A DNA stretch of 64,000 nt from Flavobacterium sp. Root901 (GTDB lineage Bacteria > Bacteroidota > Bacteroidia > Flavobacteriales > Flavobacteriaceae), in contig NZ_LMJB01000006.1 of the NCBI RefSeq assembly GCF_001429765.1, forward strand, positions 844,824 through 908,823, written 5' to 3'. Below are positions 24,382 to 32,692 of the stretch, piece after piece. The position numbers were made by a program, and so were the translations under genes. Every line of letters starts with the position of its first letter. The stretch's first letter is position 1. The notes beneath the pieces were generated by a model. It was not told the origin of the DNA. It did no database searches and saw only the letters and a list, made by a program, of their open reading frames with translations.

Positions 24382-25599
24382 ATGCTTAAAACTGCCGCAA
24401 ATCACTACTTCAACAATTTTAGAGGATTTACAAGAGAAATTTGGATACTTACATTAATTACTTTTATTAATCGTGCCGGTACAATGGTACTGCCATTTCT
24501 ATCCAAATATTTAAATGAAGATTTGCATTTTTCTTTACCTCAGGTAAGCTGGATTATGGTTTCATTTGGTTTGGGTTCAATGCTCGGTTCCTGGCTTGGC
24601 GGAAAACTTTCTGATAAAATAGGATTCTACAAAATCATGATTTTTAGTTTGTTTACAACCGGAATTTCCATGTTTTTGGTTCAGTTTTTAACTTCATTTT
24701 GGGGTTTGTGCATTGGCATGTTTGTATTAATGACAATTGCTGATATGTTTCGTCCTGCCATGTTTGTATCGCTGGGCGCTTATGCAAAACCAGAAAACAG
24801 GACACGTGCCTTAACACTTGTTCGTCTTGCTGTAAATTTAGGTTTTGCTGCGGGACCGGCTCTGGGCGGTTTAATTATTTTAGGAATGGGATATTCCGGA
24901 TTATTTTGGGTTGATGGTGCTTCCTGTATTCTTTCTATCTCCATTTTTGCCTTATTGGTTAAAGAAAAGAAAAAAGCCGATCATGGCGACAAAACCGAAA
25001 GCATTACAAATGTAAAATCAGTATTTCATGATAAAATATTCTGGGTTTTCTTATTTGTGAGTTTTATAACGGCAATGATTTTCTTTCAGCTTTTTACCAC
25101 TCTGCCTTTATACCATCATGCACAATATAATTTAAACGAATTTCAAACCGGACTTTTAATGACTTTAAACGGGCTTTTGATTTTTGCTTTAGAAATGCCA
25201 ACCGTTGGTTTTATGGAAAGAAAAGGTTTTCCAAAAATTAAAATCATTATTATAGGATCGTTTGTAATGGCCTTTAGCTTTGTTTTATTATTGATTAATG
25301 TCTGGGCCGGAATCCTGGTTATCAGCATGATTTGTATTTCGATTGGAGAAATCCTCACCTTTCCTTTTTCTAATGCATTTGCTTTAAGCCGTGCACCGCG
25401 TGGTCAGGAAGGACGTTATATGGCACTGTACACTATGAGTTTTAGTTTAGCTCACATATTTAGTTCTAAAGTTGGGTTTGGAATCGTTGACAGTTTTGGT
25501 TATCAAAGCAATTGGTTTTTTATGGCTTCTATCGGAATTGTGGCTACGCTTAGCTGCTTTTGGATCAGGAAAGCTTTACTTCTGGAGAAAAATAAATAA
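24382..25599 (+). CDS. MFS transporter (drug-efflux type)
   Basis: The 405-residue product is a 12-helix major facilitator superfamily protein. The loop 2-3 signature is present (GGKLSDKIGFYKIM, about residues 70-83), as is the helix-5 motif (GFAAGPALGG). It resembles small multidrug or metabolite exporters. The start at ATG 24382 is chosen over ATG 24340 because the promoter's -7 box ends at 24361, so the upstream ATG would not be transcribed. The substrate is unknown. It is divergent from the DUF1684 operon and appears monocistronic. Confidence 0.85.
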   Translation: MLKTAANHYFNNFRGFTREIWILTLITFINRAGTMVLPFLSKYLNEDLHFSLPQVSWIMVSFGLGSMLGSWLGGKLSDKIGFYKIMIFSLFTTGISMFLVQFLTSFWGLCIGMFVLMTIADMFRPAMFVSLGAYAKPENRTRALTLVRLAVNLGFAAGPALGGLIILGMGYSGLFWVDGASCILSISIFALLVKEKKKADHGDKTESITNVKSVFHDKIFWVFLFVSFITAMIFFQLFTTLPLYHHAQYNLNEFQTGLLMTLNGLLIFALEMPTVGFMERKGFPKIKIIIIGSFVMAFSFVLLLINVWAGILVISMICISIGEILTFPFSNAFALSRAPRGQEGRYMALYTMSFSLAHIFSSKVGFGIVDSFGYQSNWFFMASIGIVATLSCFWIRKALLLEKNK

Positions 25600-25695
25600 A
25601 TTTAACTTTCGCACATAATTCTTTATTATTCAAATCATTAACTTTGATTTTGAATCGCTTTTCTGTGCTTTCAATTTATCTGAAAACGAAAAAAT

Positions 25696-25740
25696 TAGTT
25701 AAATAACTATATTTATAGTTGCGTAACTAAAAAAATAGTT
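25696..25740. promoter_or_regulatory. Operator array for the BlaI regulators (TAGTT/AACTA half-sites)
   Basis: Five half-sites alternate in orientation: TAGTT 25696, AACTA 25705, TAGTT 25716, AACTA 25725, TAGTT 25736. They form two 16-bp dyads, AACTATATTTATAGTT (25705-25720, perfect) and AACTAAAAAAATAGTT (25725-25740), with centres 20 bp apart, two helical turns. The promoter's TTG is at 25719-25721 and its -7 box TAGGTTTG at 25742-25749, so the array covers it. It is a very likely repressor target of BlaI. Confidence 0.8.
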
Positions 25741-25749
25741 GTAGGTTTG
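25719..25749 (+). promoter_or_regulatory. Promoter of the blaI-blaR-blaI-blaR-hydrolase operon
   Basis: TTG (25719-25721), a 20-bp spacer and TAGGTTTG (25742-25749) fit the consensus. The leader to ATG 25767 is about 12 nt. It lies within and just after the operator dyads. Confidence 0.65.
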
Positions 25750-25766
25750 AATTAAAATTAGAAAAC

Positions 25767-26135
25767 ATGCAAAAGTTAACCAACAAAGAAGAAGAAATAA
25801 TGCAGATTTTATGGAAGCTCAAAAAAGCATTCGTAAAAGAAATTCAGGCAGAAATTACGGAAGATCAGCCGCATTATAATACGCTTTCGACAATTGTTCG
25901 AAATCTGGAGGAAAAAGGTTTTGTGGCGCATAATGCTTTTGGAAATACACATCAGTATTATCCAATTGTAACCCTCGAAGCATACAGTAAAAAATATATG
26001 AAAACAGCTATTGATAATTATTTCAACAGCTCATATAAAAATATGGTTTCATTTTTTGCCAAAGAAGAAAAAATATCAGCACAAGAATTGCGCGAAATTC
26101 TGGCAATGATTGAAAATCCAAAAGAAGAGAAATAA
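25767..26135 (+). CDS. BlaI/MecI/CopY family transcriptional repressor (copy 1)
   Basis: The 122-residue protein has the BlaI winged-helix domain (LTNKEEEIMQILWKLKKAFVKEIQAE with recognition segment YNTLSTIVRNLEEKGFVAH, residues 4-54). A C-terminal dimerisation helix region follows (KNMVSFFAKEEKISAQELREILAMIE). Family members repress beta-lactamase-type operons until a BlaR-like protease causes their cleavage. It probably binds the dyads at 25705-25740 upstream of its own gene. It differs from copy 2 at only three positions (Gln13/His, Gln106/Asp, Lys119/Asn). The following sensor gene starts 19 bp after its end. Confidence 0.92.
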   Translation: MQKLTNKEEEIMQILWKLKKAFVKEIQAEITEDQPHYNTLSTIVRNLEEKGFVAHNAFGNTHQYYPIVTLEAYSKKYMKTAIDNYFNSSYKNMVSFFAKEEKISAQELREILAMIENPKEEK

Positions 26136-26154
26136 AATCCAAAAAGCAATTGTT

Positions 26155-27786
26155 ATGGAAGCACTGTTTGTTTATATCGCAAAATCGGCGGGTTTAGTAA
26201 CCTTATTTTATTGTGCTTATTATTTTTTGCTTCGAAAAGAAACTTTTTTCAACAGCAACAGATGGTTTTTACTTTCGGGTTTAATTACTTCTGCCATTTT
26301 ACCATTTGTTGTTTATACTAAAGTGATCTGGGTAAATGCTGCTTCGGTTTCAAATATAAATTTTTCAAATGCAAATATTATTCAAAATATTGATAATAAG
26401 CATTTTGAATTTAATTGGATTTATCTTTTTGCGACAGTATATTGTATCGGATTTTTAATTCTTCTGGCAAAATTTGCAATGGATTTTTACAGCTTAAATG
26501 CTGTTTTAAAAGGAAAAAAAATCCATCAGCAAGCCGATTTTAAATTTATTGATACTACTCAAAACATTGCTCCTTTCTCCTATTTTGAATATATAGTTTA
26601 CAACTCATCAATGTATACTTCATCAGAATTAGAGAATATTATTGAACATGAAAAAGTACACAGCGATCAAAATCATACTGTCGACGTTTTGATTTCGAGA
26701 GCTTTCTGTATGCTTTTCTGGTTCAACCCTGTTATCTGGCTTTATAAAAAAGCGATGGTTCAAAATTTAGAATTTATTGCCGACAAAGAAGCTGCCAAAA
26801 AAATATCAGACAAAAAAGCGTACCAGTACACGCTTTTAAAAATTACAGCACACGATAGCTGTGTTGCCATCACCAATCATTTTTATCAATCATTAATCAA
26901 AAAACGAATTGTCATGTTAAACAAAAATCAATCAAAAAAAAGGAACTCGTGGAAATACTATGTTGTAATTCCGGTACTTGCAGCTTTTGTTCTGTTATTC
27001 CAAATTGAAGTAATTGCAAAAGAAAAACAACAAACTTTAAAAGAAGTTCCGGGAGAAATTAAATCTGTAGATGTTTACAAAGTGAAGAAAAATTCAACAG
27101 ATTCAGAATTAAAAGAAATTAAGGAAAAATTAAAATCAAACCACAATGTTGATTTTGAAGCTTCTGAAATAAAAAGAAATGCAGAGAACTTTTTAACATC
27201 AATTAAAGTTGACATTAAAAATGGAAAGCAGCAGGCACAATCTATTCAGGTTGGAGGCGATAATATTATTAAAGATTTTGGAATAATCGTTATAACAGAC
27301 GAAAAAGGAAATAAAAATGTCGGCATCCAGACTTCTGATGAAGAGAATCATAAAATTGCAGTAAGTAAAAACATCAAAAAGACTGAATCTGTTAATAATG
27401 AAGAACCTAAAACTGTAATTTCAAAAACACTAATCACTAAAACAGCAACCAATGTTAACACTGATTCTAATACTAGTACAAAAACTAATACTAATACTGA
27501 CCAAAATATTAGTACTATTGTAACCATCAATACAGACAATAAAACAAAAGTAATTACGACTGGGAATGGTTCAAAAATTGCCGTTTCGACTTCTGCAAAA
27601 ACAAGTAGCAACTTAATACAAAAACTTATTATTGTGGATGGAAAAGAAATGCCAGCTGATTTTGATGTTGAAGATATTGATGCAAAAGACATTAAATCTG
27701 TAAATATTTCTAAAGGGATTGATGCCATAACTAAATATGGTGAACGTGGAGCAAATGGTGTAATCGAAATCGAAACCCGTCATTAA
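26155..27786 (+). CDS. BlaR1-like M56 metallopeptidase with TonB-plug-like C-terminus (copy 1)
   Basis: The 543-residue membrane protein starts at ATG 26155 (a frame opening at 26110 overlaps blaI and is less likely). Helices near residues 8-25, 35-52 and 90-112 come before the M56 zinc motif HEKVH at 165-169 and the downstream ENLEFIADKEA-type glutamate region. A membrane helix follows near residue 275. The outer part contains a Thr/Asn-rich, low-complexity stretch. The last 50 residues (IIVDGKEMPADFDVEDIDAKDI to YGERGANGVIEIETRH) match the plug-domain signature of TonB-dependent receptors, seen in many Bacteroidota M56 proteins. It should sense an envelope signal and release BlaI repression by proteolysis. 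Confidence 0.88.
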   Translation: MEALFVYIAKSAGLVTLFYCAYYFLLRKETFFNSNRWFLLSGLITSAILPFVVYTKVIWVNAASVSNINFSNANIIQNIDNKHFEFNWIYLFATVYCIGFLILLAKFAMDFYSLNAVLKGKKIHQQADFKFIDTTQNIAPFSYFEYIVYNSSMYTSSELENIIEHEKVHSDQNHTVDVLISRAFCMLFWFNPVIWLYKKAMVQNLEFIADKEAAKKISDKKAYQYTLLKITAHDSCVAITNHFYQSLIKKRIVMLNKNQSKKRNSWKYYVVIPVLAAFVLLFQIEVIAKEKQQTLKEVPGEIKSVDVYKVKKNSTDSELKEIKEKLKSNHNVDFEASEIKRNAENFLTSIKVDIKNGKQQAQSIQVGGDNIIKDFGIIVITDEKGNKNVGIQTSDEENHKIAVSKNIKKTESVNNEEPKTVISKTLITKTATNVNTDSNTSTKTNTNTDQNISTIVTINTDNKTKVITTGNGSKIAVSTSAKTSSNLIQKLIIVDGKEMPADFDVEDIDAKDIKSVNISKGIDAITKYGERGANGVIEIETRH

Positions 27787-27813
27787 AACGTTTTTAATTT
27801 TAAAAAACCGAAA

Positions 27814-28182
27814 ATGCAAAAACTAACCAATAAAGAAGAAGAAATAATGCACATTTTATGGAAGCTGAAAAAAGCTTTTGTAAAAGAGATACAGGCAGAA
27901 ATTACAGAAGATCAGCCTCATTATAATACACTTTCGACAATTGTTCGAAATCTGGAGGAAAAAGGTTTTGTGGCACATAATGCTTTTGGAAATACACATC
28001 AATATTATCCAATTGTAACCCTCGAAGCATATAGCAAAAAATATATGAAAACGGCTATTGATAATTATTTCAACAGCTCGTATAAAAATATGGTTTCGTT
28101 TTTCGCTAAAGAAGAAAAAATTTCTGCAGACGAGTTACGCGAAATTTTAGCTATGATCGAAAATCCAAACGAAGAAAAATAA
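27814..28182 (+). CDS. BlaI/MecI/CopY family transcriptional repressor (copy 2)
   Basis: This 122-residue repressor is nearly identical to copy 1 at 25767-26135 (119 of 122 residues the same) and has the same winged-helix DNA-binding domain. It starts 27 bp after the first sensor gene and ends 8 bp before the second, with no operator or terminator between, so it is inside one operon. Both copies must bind the same operator and can form mixed dimers. The silent positions are more diverged than the protein, so purifying selection or gene conversion keeps the protein constant. Confidence 0.92.
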   Translation: MQKLTNKEEEIMHILWKLKKAFVKEIQAEITEDQPHYNTLSTIVRNLEEKGFVAHNAFGNTHQYYPIVTLEAYSKKYMKTAIDNYFNSSYKNMVSFFAKEEKISADELREILAMIENPNEEK

Positions 28183-28190
28183 TCAATACC

Positions 28191-30002
28191 ATGGAAGCAC
28201 TTTTCATTTTTATTTTAAAATCAAGCGGGCTATTAGCAATGTTTTATTTTGCTTACATTTTTTTACTTCGCAAAGAGACGTTTTTTACCAGCAGCCGCTG
28301 GTTTTTAATCGCGGGATTAATCACTTCTGTTGTTTTGCCTTTTGTGGTTTATACCAAAATTATTTGGGTTAATCCGGCACCTCTGCCAGTTATAGCAAAA
28401 GAAACTGTAGAAAATCTTCAGGTTTATAATCAAAATGTTACTGCTTCTTATTCACCTCAGTATACTGCGCAGACCGCTGAAGAAGAAAATTTTGAAATTA
28501 ATTGGAATCTCGTTACGCTCGCAGTTTATGGAATTGGATTTGCGGCTTTCATGATCAAATTTGGTCTGGATTTTTACAGCTTAAATTCTGTTTTAAAAGG
28601 AAAAAAAGTCGAACAGCAGGAAGATTTTAAATTTATTGATGTAAATGAAAACATCGCTCCTTTTTCATACTTCGATTATATCGTGTATAACTCATCACTA
28701 TACACGGCAGCCGAACTGGAAAGTATTTTGGAACATGAAAAAGTACACAGCGATCAGCATCATACTATTGATGTTTTGATTTCAAGAATCTTCTGTATCC
28801 TGTTTTGGTTTAATCCAATTGTATGGCTTTATAAAAAAGCAATTCTGCAGAATCTGGAATTTATTGCTGACAATGAAGCTTCCAAAAAAATATCAGATAA
28901 AAAAGCGTATCAATACACCCTTTTAAAAATCACAACACATGAAACCTGTGTTGCAATCACCAATCATTTTTATCAATCATTAATCAAAAAACGAATTGTT
29001 ATGTTAAACAAAAATCAATCAAAAAAATGGAATTACTGGAAATATTATGCTGTAATTCCGGCACTTGGTGCGTTTGTGCTTTTATTTCAAATACAAACTA
29101 TTGCACAGGAAAAGAAAAGAAATCAAGCTGTTGCTCAAAAAGAAACGCTTAAAATAACTCAGGAAACTTTTAAAATTACAAAAAACACTACCGATCAGCA
29201 ATTAAAGGAGCTTACAGCAAAAATTAAAGAAAGCCATAATGTGGATATTGAAATTTCTAATGTAAAAAGAAATGCCGAGAATGAATTAACGGCGATTCAA
29301 ATCAAAGTAAAATCTGAAAATGGTAAAAAACAGACTATTGTAATCAATGGTACTGAAGCAATTAAAGACTTGGAATTTGCTGTTGGAACAGATGAAGACG
29401 GCAAAAAGTATGTAAACCTGAATACTGAAGCACCAAAAGTACCTACACTTGCAATAGACGAAAAAATTATTGCGCAGCAAGCTGAAAATGAAGAAGATGA
29501 AGATGTTGCTTATCCAACAGCACCTACTCCACCTATCGCGCCGGTTGCTCCGGTTTTTCCTCAAGGTGAGCTGCCAAAAGTTCCAGACATGTCTAAGTTA
29601 CCAAAAGCTCCAAAACCTCCTGTAAATCCAAAGGACAAAGTTGCAATGGCTAAATTTGAGGTTGATATGGCTGAGTTTGAGAAAAAAATGGAAGCATTTG
29701 AGCCCGATATGAAAGCATTTGAAAAAGAAATGAATGAAGTAATGTCAAAACGTGAATTCATTTTTGAAAAAGATATGGCCAAATTTGAAATCGCTATGGA
29801 AAAATACGAATCAGATATGGATAAATATCAAATGTACTTTAATGAGAATTTTAATTTTGACTTTAAAAATGATGCTGCAAATGCGAAAATAAATGCTGAG
29901 GAAATGAAAAGACACGCAGAAATCATGAAACAGCAGGCAAAAGAAATGAAAAAGCAAGCAGAAGAAATGAGAAGAGCTGAAAGAAGAAACAGTAAATCTT
30001 AA
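28191..30002 (+). CDS. BlaR1-like M56 metallopeptidase with Pro-rich and coiled-coil tail (copy 2)
   Basis: The 603-residue protein repeats the domain order of copy 1: N-terminal helices, zinc motif HEKVH at residues 182-186, a fourth helix near 285-303, then an outer region. The first 300 residues are close to copy 1. The tail is not: instead of the plug motif it has a Pro-rich linker (YPTAPTPPIAPVAPVFPQGE) followed by about 150 highly charged residues with MAKFEVDMAEFEKKMEAF-type helical repeats and a KQQAKEMKKQAEEMRRAE end. A coiled coil reaching into the periplasm is likely. The two sensors could therefore read different signals into one regulator pool. Confidence 0.88.
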   Translation: MEALFIFILKSSGLLAMFYFAYIFLLRKETFFTSSRWFLIAGLITSVVLPFVVYTKIIWVNPAPLPVIAKETVENLQVYNQNVTASYSPQYTAQTAEEENFEINWNLVTLAVYGIGFAAFMIKFGLDFYSLNSVLKGKKVEQQEDFKFIDVNENIAPFSYFDYIVYNSSLYTAAELESILEHEKVHSDQHHTIDVLISRIFCILFWFNPIVWLYKKAILQNLEFIADNEASKKISDKKAYQYTLLKITTHETCVAITNHFYQSLIKKRIVMLNKNQSKKWNYWKYYAVIPALGAFVLLFQIQTIAQEKKRNQAVAQKETLKITQETFKITKNTTDQQLKELTAKIKESHNVDIEISNVKRNAENELTAIQIKVKSENGKKQTIVINGTEAIKDLEFAVGTDEDGKKYVNLNTEAPKVPTLAIDEKIIAQQAENEEDEDVAYPTAPTPPIAPVAPVFPQGELPKVPDMSKLPKAPKPPVNPKDKVAMAKFEVDMAEFEKKMEAFEPDMKAFEKEMNEVMSKREFIFEKDMAKFEIAMEKYESDMDKYQMYFNENFNFDFKNDAANAKINAEEMKRHAEIMKQQAKEMKKQAEEMRRAERRNSKS

Positions 30003-30029
30003 TTCTAAAATTGCAGCATTTCTTTCATT

Positions 30030-31466
30030 ATGAAAAATTATTTACTGGCTGTACTTATTGGCTTTGTTTTTTCCGGCAATGCGCAGCAAAAAAGCATTTC
30101 TGAAAAAGATGTTCTGATTGCAATGGATAAAGCTGCTTCTGGTTTAATCGAAAAATCTAAAGCAAATTCTATTTCAATTGGGGTCGTGAGAAATGGTAAA
30201 ACGTATACCAGGCATTATGGCGAAATTGACAAAGGAAAATACAATACTGCCAACAACAACACGGTTTTTGAAGTTGCTTCGATTACAAAAATTTTTACCG
30301 GATTATTAGTAGCTCAGGCTGTTACGGAAGGAAAAATCAGTATTGATGATGATATTCGAAAATATATTACGGGTTCTTATCCTAATCTGCAGTATAACGG
30401 AACACCAATTACCATTAAAGATTTGGTTTCTTTTAGAACGGGTTTTAATAAAGACCTGCCGGATAATTCAGAAATTAGAAAAAATCGCAGCGATACCAGT
30501 TATCTGGCTTTTAAGAGAATGGATGATTCCTACAGCAGGGAAAAATTCTTTGAAGATCTTAAAACCATGCAGTTGGATACTTTGCCCGGAACAAAATTCA
30601 AATACAGCAACGGAAGCCTGAATCTTACAGCGCATATTTTAGAAAATATTTATAAGAAGGATTACGAAACACTTTTAAAAGAAAATATTCTTTCTAAACT
30701 CGGCATGAATTCAAGCGGATTAACCTTAAAAGAAAACGCTGTTATTGCAAATGGCTACAACAAAAAAGGTGTTTTAATGCCTGTAATTTCAGATCATTTG
30801 TGGGGCGCAGCAGGATATTTAAAATCTACTTTAGGTGATTTAACCAAATTCATTGCTTATGAGATCAATACAAAAAATAAAATTGCAGCTGAATCGCAGA
30901 AAAATCTTCTAAACAGCCCTACTGAATGGAATGGTTATTTTTGGGATTATATTATGGTTGACAACAACGGCAGAAACTGCTGGAAACATGGCGGAGCTTT
31001 TAGTACACAAAACATGTTAGTTGTTTATCCCGAAAGAAATCTTGGATTTTCGATTATTGTAAATGTAAGCGATGAAGATACCGGAAATGCTTTGGGAGAA
31101 GCTGTAATGAAGCTTTCTAATATTCTTCTTGCAGACAATAAAACTCCAGCGGGTATTTACGGATACAAAATCGTTGATGATAATGTTGTTTTCACTTATG
31201 AGCATGACAAAGCTTTAAATCCGGATTTGGTTAAAAGCGTTTCTTTAGCAGGTACGTTTGATAACTGGAATCCGGAAGATAAAAATTTTCAAATGGTTCA
31301 GAAAAATAAAAATACTTATGAATTAAAAGTTCCGAAATCGCAGTTTGAAAAAGGAAAAACACACATGTTTAAATTTGTAATCAACAAAACCGGCTGGATT
31401 GCAGCTCCGGAAAATGTCATAAACAAAGAAACGGAAGGTGACAAAAACCTGATTCTGAAATTTTAA
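30030..31466 (+). CDS. Serine hydrolase of the class C beta-lactamase fold with C-terminal glycogen-binding-like domain
   Basis: The 478-residue secreted protein has a signal peptide (cleavage near GNAQ, residue 19). It has the serine beta-lactamase/DD-peptidase motifs: SxxK as S84-I-T-K87, YSN as Y192-S-N194, and HGG at 320-322 replacing KTG (typical for esterase/peptidase-type members). The last 95 residues look like an AMPK-GBD/CBM48 sheet (SLAGTFDNWNPEDKNFQMV). It follows the second sensor gene by 27 bp, so it is the probable output gene of the BlaI-BlaR operon. Whether it cuts beta-lactams, peptidoglycan peptides or another ester/amide is unknown. Confidence 0.85.
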   Translation: MKNYLLAVLIGFVFSGNAQQKSISEKDVLIAMDKAASGLIEKSKANSISIGVVRNGKTYTRHYGEIDKGKYNTANNNTVFEVASITKIFTGLLVAQAVTEGKISIDDDIRKYITGSYPNLQYNGTPITIKDLVSFRTGFNKDLPDNSEIRKNRSDTSYLAFKRMDDSYSREKFFEDLKTMQLDTLPGTKFKYSNGSLNLTAHILENIYKKDYETLLKENILSKLGMNSSGLTLKENAVIANGYNKKGVLMPVISDHLWGAAGYLKSTLGDLTKFIAYEINTKNKIAAESQKNLLNSPTEWNGYFWDYIMVDNNGRNCWKHGGAFSTQNMLVVYPERNLGFSIIVNVSDEDTGNALGEAVMKLSNILLADNKTPAGIYGYKIVDDNVVFTYEHDKALNPDLVKSVSLAGTFDNWNPEDKNFQMVQKNKNTYELKVPKSQFEKGKTHMFKFVINKTGWIAAPENVINKETEGDKNLILKF

Positions 31467-31488
31467 TATTCTGAAAATTCATATCTTA

Positions 31489-31520
31489 AAAGACTTTGCC
31501 GAAACGCAAAGTCTTTTTTT
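31489..31520 (+). terminator. Terminator of the BlaI-BlaR-hydrolase operon
   Basis: AAAGACTTTGC (31489-31499) pairs with GCAAAGTCTTT (31506-31516) and runs into a T tract. Confidence 0.85.
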
Positions 31521-31521
31521 A

Positions 31522-31529
31522 TATCTTTG
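31522..31529 (+). promoter_or_regulatory. Putative -7 box for the 47-residue gene
   Basis: TATCTTTG matches TAnnTTTG, directly after the preceding terminator and 16 bp before ATG 31546. Confidence 0.4.
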
Positions 31530-31545
31530 AAAAAACAAATCTGCG

Positions 31546-31689
31546 ATGTATAAATTTTTAGCCAAACTAAATAAAATTCTTCTTCCTAGTTTTACCAAGC
31601 AAGGATTGGATATTTCTAAAGCAAAAAAATGGCAGATGGCTATTATTGGCTACCGTGCTTATGTTACCAAACGCGCTTTAGGTAATTAA
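31546..31689 (+). CDS. Conserved 47-residue basic protein
   Basis: A short frame reads MYKFLAKLNKILLPSFTKQ and ends with RAYVTKRALGN. It is basic, has no signal peptide, and carries a hydrophobic patch (MAIIGYRAYV). From memory, near-identical small proteins occur widely in Flavobacterium, where they are sometimes labelled SsrA-binding protein although they are far too short to be SmpB. A TATCTTTG box 16 bp upstream supports expression. The role is unknown. The length makes it easy to miss. Confidence 0.65.
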   Translation: MYKFLAKLNKILLPSFTKQGLDISKAKKWQMAIIGYRAYVTKRALGN

Positions 31690-31751
31690 TATCATTAAAT
31701 ATTTTCATGCAAAATATTGAGCAAAAATAGCACTCATGCTCTTTTGAATAG

Positions 31752-31759
31752 TATTTTTG
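31752..31759 (+). promoter_or_regulatory. Putative -7 box of the EamA gene
   Basis: TATTTTTG lies 25 bp before ATG 31785. No TTG at a correct distance. Confidence 0.35.
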
Positions 31760-31784
31760 TGCTGTTGCATTTTAGCTCAATCTT

Positions 31785-32627
31785 ATGAAAAAACAATTTA
31801 ATCTCCCTCCTGTTCCGGCAGTATTATTAGCCATTGTTAGTGTGCAATGCGGCGCTGCAATTGCTAAAACTTTATTTCCTGCTATAGGAGCAGCGGGAAC
31901 AGCTTCTATACGTATTGGTATTTCGGCATTCATTTTATTACTGGCTTACAGACCAAACCTAAAAACTATTACACCTGCTCAATGGAAAATTGTAATTCCG
32001 TATGGTTTGTCTTTGGGCGCTATGAATTTGATTTTTTATTTTGCTATTGAAAGAATTCCAATTGGTTTGGCGGTAACTTTAGAATTTCTAGGTCCGTTAT
32101 TAGTGGCAATTATAGGCTCAAAACGTTTGGTAGACTATTGCTGGGTTTTACTGGCTGCAATGGGAATTGCATTAATTGCTCCCTGGACCAATGATCGTCT
32201 GGATGTTTTAGGAATCTTGTTTGCTCTTTTAGCAGGTGGTCTTTGGGCAGCTTATATTATATTGGGCGGAAAAATTTCAAAAATAATGAATGGCGGCCAG
32301 GCTGTTTCGACAGGAATGCTCTTTGCTGCAATTTTAATTCTGCCTTTTGGATTTCTGGAAAACGGATTAGCCAATCTTACCCCAAAATTTTTAGGAATGG
32401 GAGTTGCTCTTGCCCTTTTATCGAGCGCTATTCCATTTACTTTAGAAATGAAAGCTTTAGGTCAGCTTCCTCCTCGTACATTTAGTATTTTAATGAGTTT
32501 GGAGCCCGCTGCAGCTTCTATTTGTGGTTTTATATTTCTACAGGAAAACCTGAATTTTACGGAGATTATGGCAGTTGTGTGTGTGGTAGTTGCTTCTGCC
32601 GGAAGTACTTTGACAGCAAAAAAATAA
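31785..32627 (+). CDS. EamA/DMT family permease (RhtA-like)
   Basis: The 280-residue product has ten hydrophobic segments arranged as two EamA repeats (about residues 8-135 and 145-275). Features like AIERIPIGLAVTLEFLGPLLVA and LSSAIPFTLEMKALGQLPPRTFSILMSLEPAAASI match the RhtA threonine/homoserine exporter branch. The likely job is export of an amino acid or related metabolite. It is flanked by its own promoter-like box and a strong terminator. Confidence 0.85.
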   Translation: MKKQFNLPPVPAVLLAIVSVQCGAAIAKTLFPAIGAAGTASIRIGISAFILLLAYRPNLKTITPAQWKIVIPYGLSLGAMNLIFYFAIERIPIGLAVTLEFLGPLLVAIIGSKRLVDYCWVLLAAMGIALIAPWTNDRLDVLGILFALLAGGLWAAYIILGGKISKIMNGGQAVSTGMLFAAILILPFGFLENGLANLTPKFLGMGVALALLSSAIPFTLEMKALGQLPPRTFSILMSLEPAAASICGFIFLQENLNFTEIMAVVCVVVASAGSTLTAKK

Positions 32628-32660
32628 AAGAAGCCCTGCAATCTTCATGCAAGGCTTCTT
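32628..32660. terminator. Bidirectional terminator between EamA and fasciclin genes
   Basis: AAGAAGCCcTGCA pairs with TGCAaGGCTTCTT around ATCTTCA. The two flanking genes converge on it. Confidence 0.8.
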
Positions 32661-32692
32661 CGTTGTAGGCATTCTATTTTTGGAGATCTTTA

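Noticed and set aside
27348..27728. 126-codon hydrophobic-looking minus-strand frame in the first sensor gene
   Set aside because: It is the complement of a Thr/Asn-rich low-complexity stretch and lacks a promoter or any family match.
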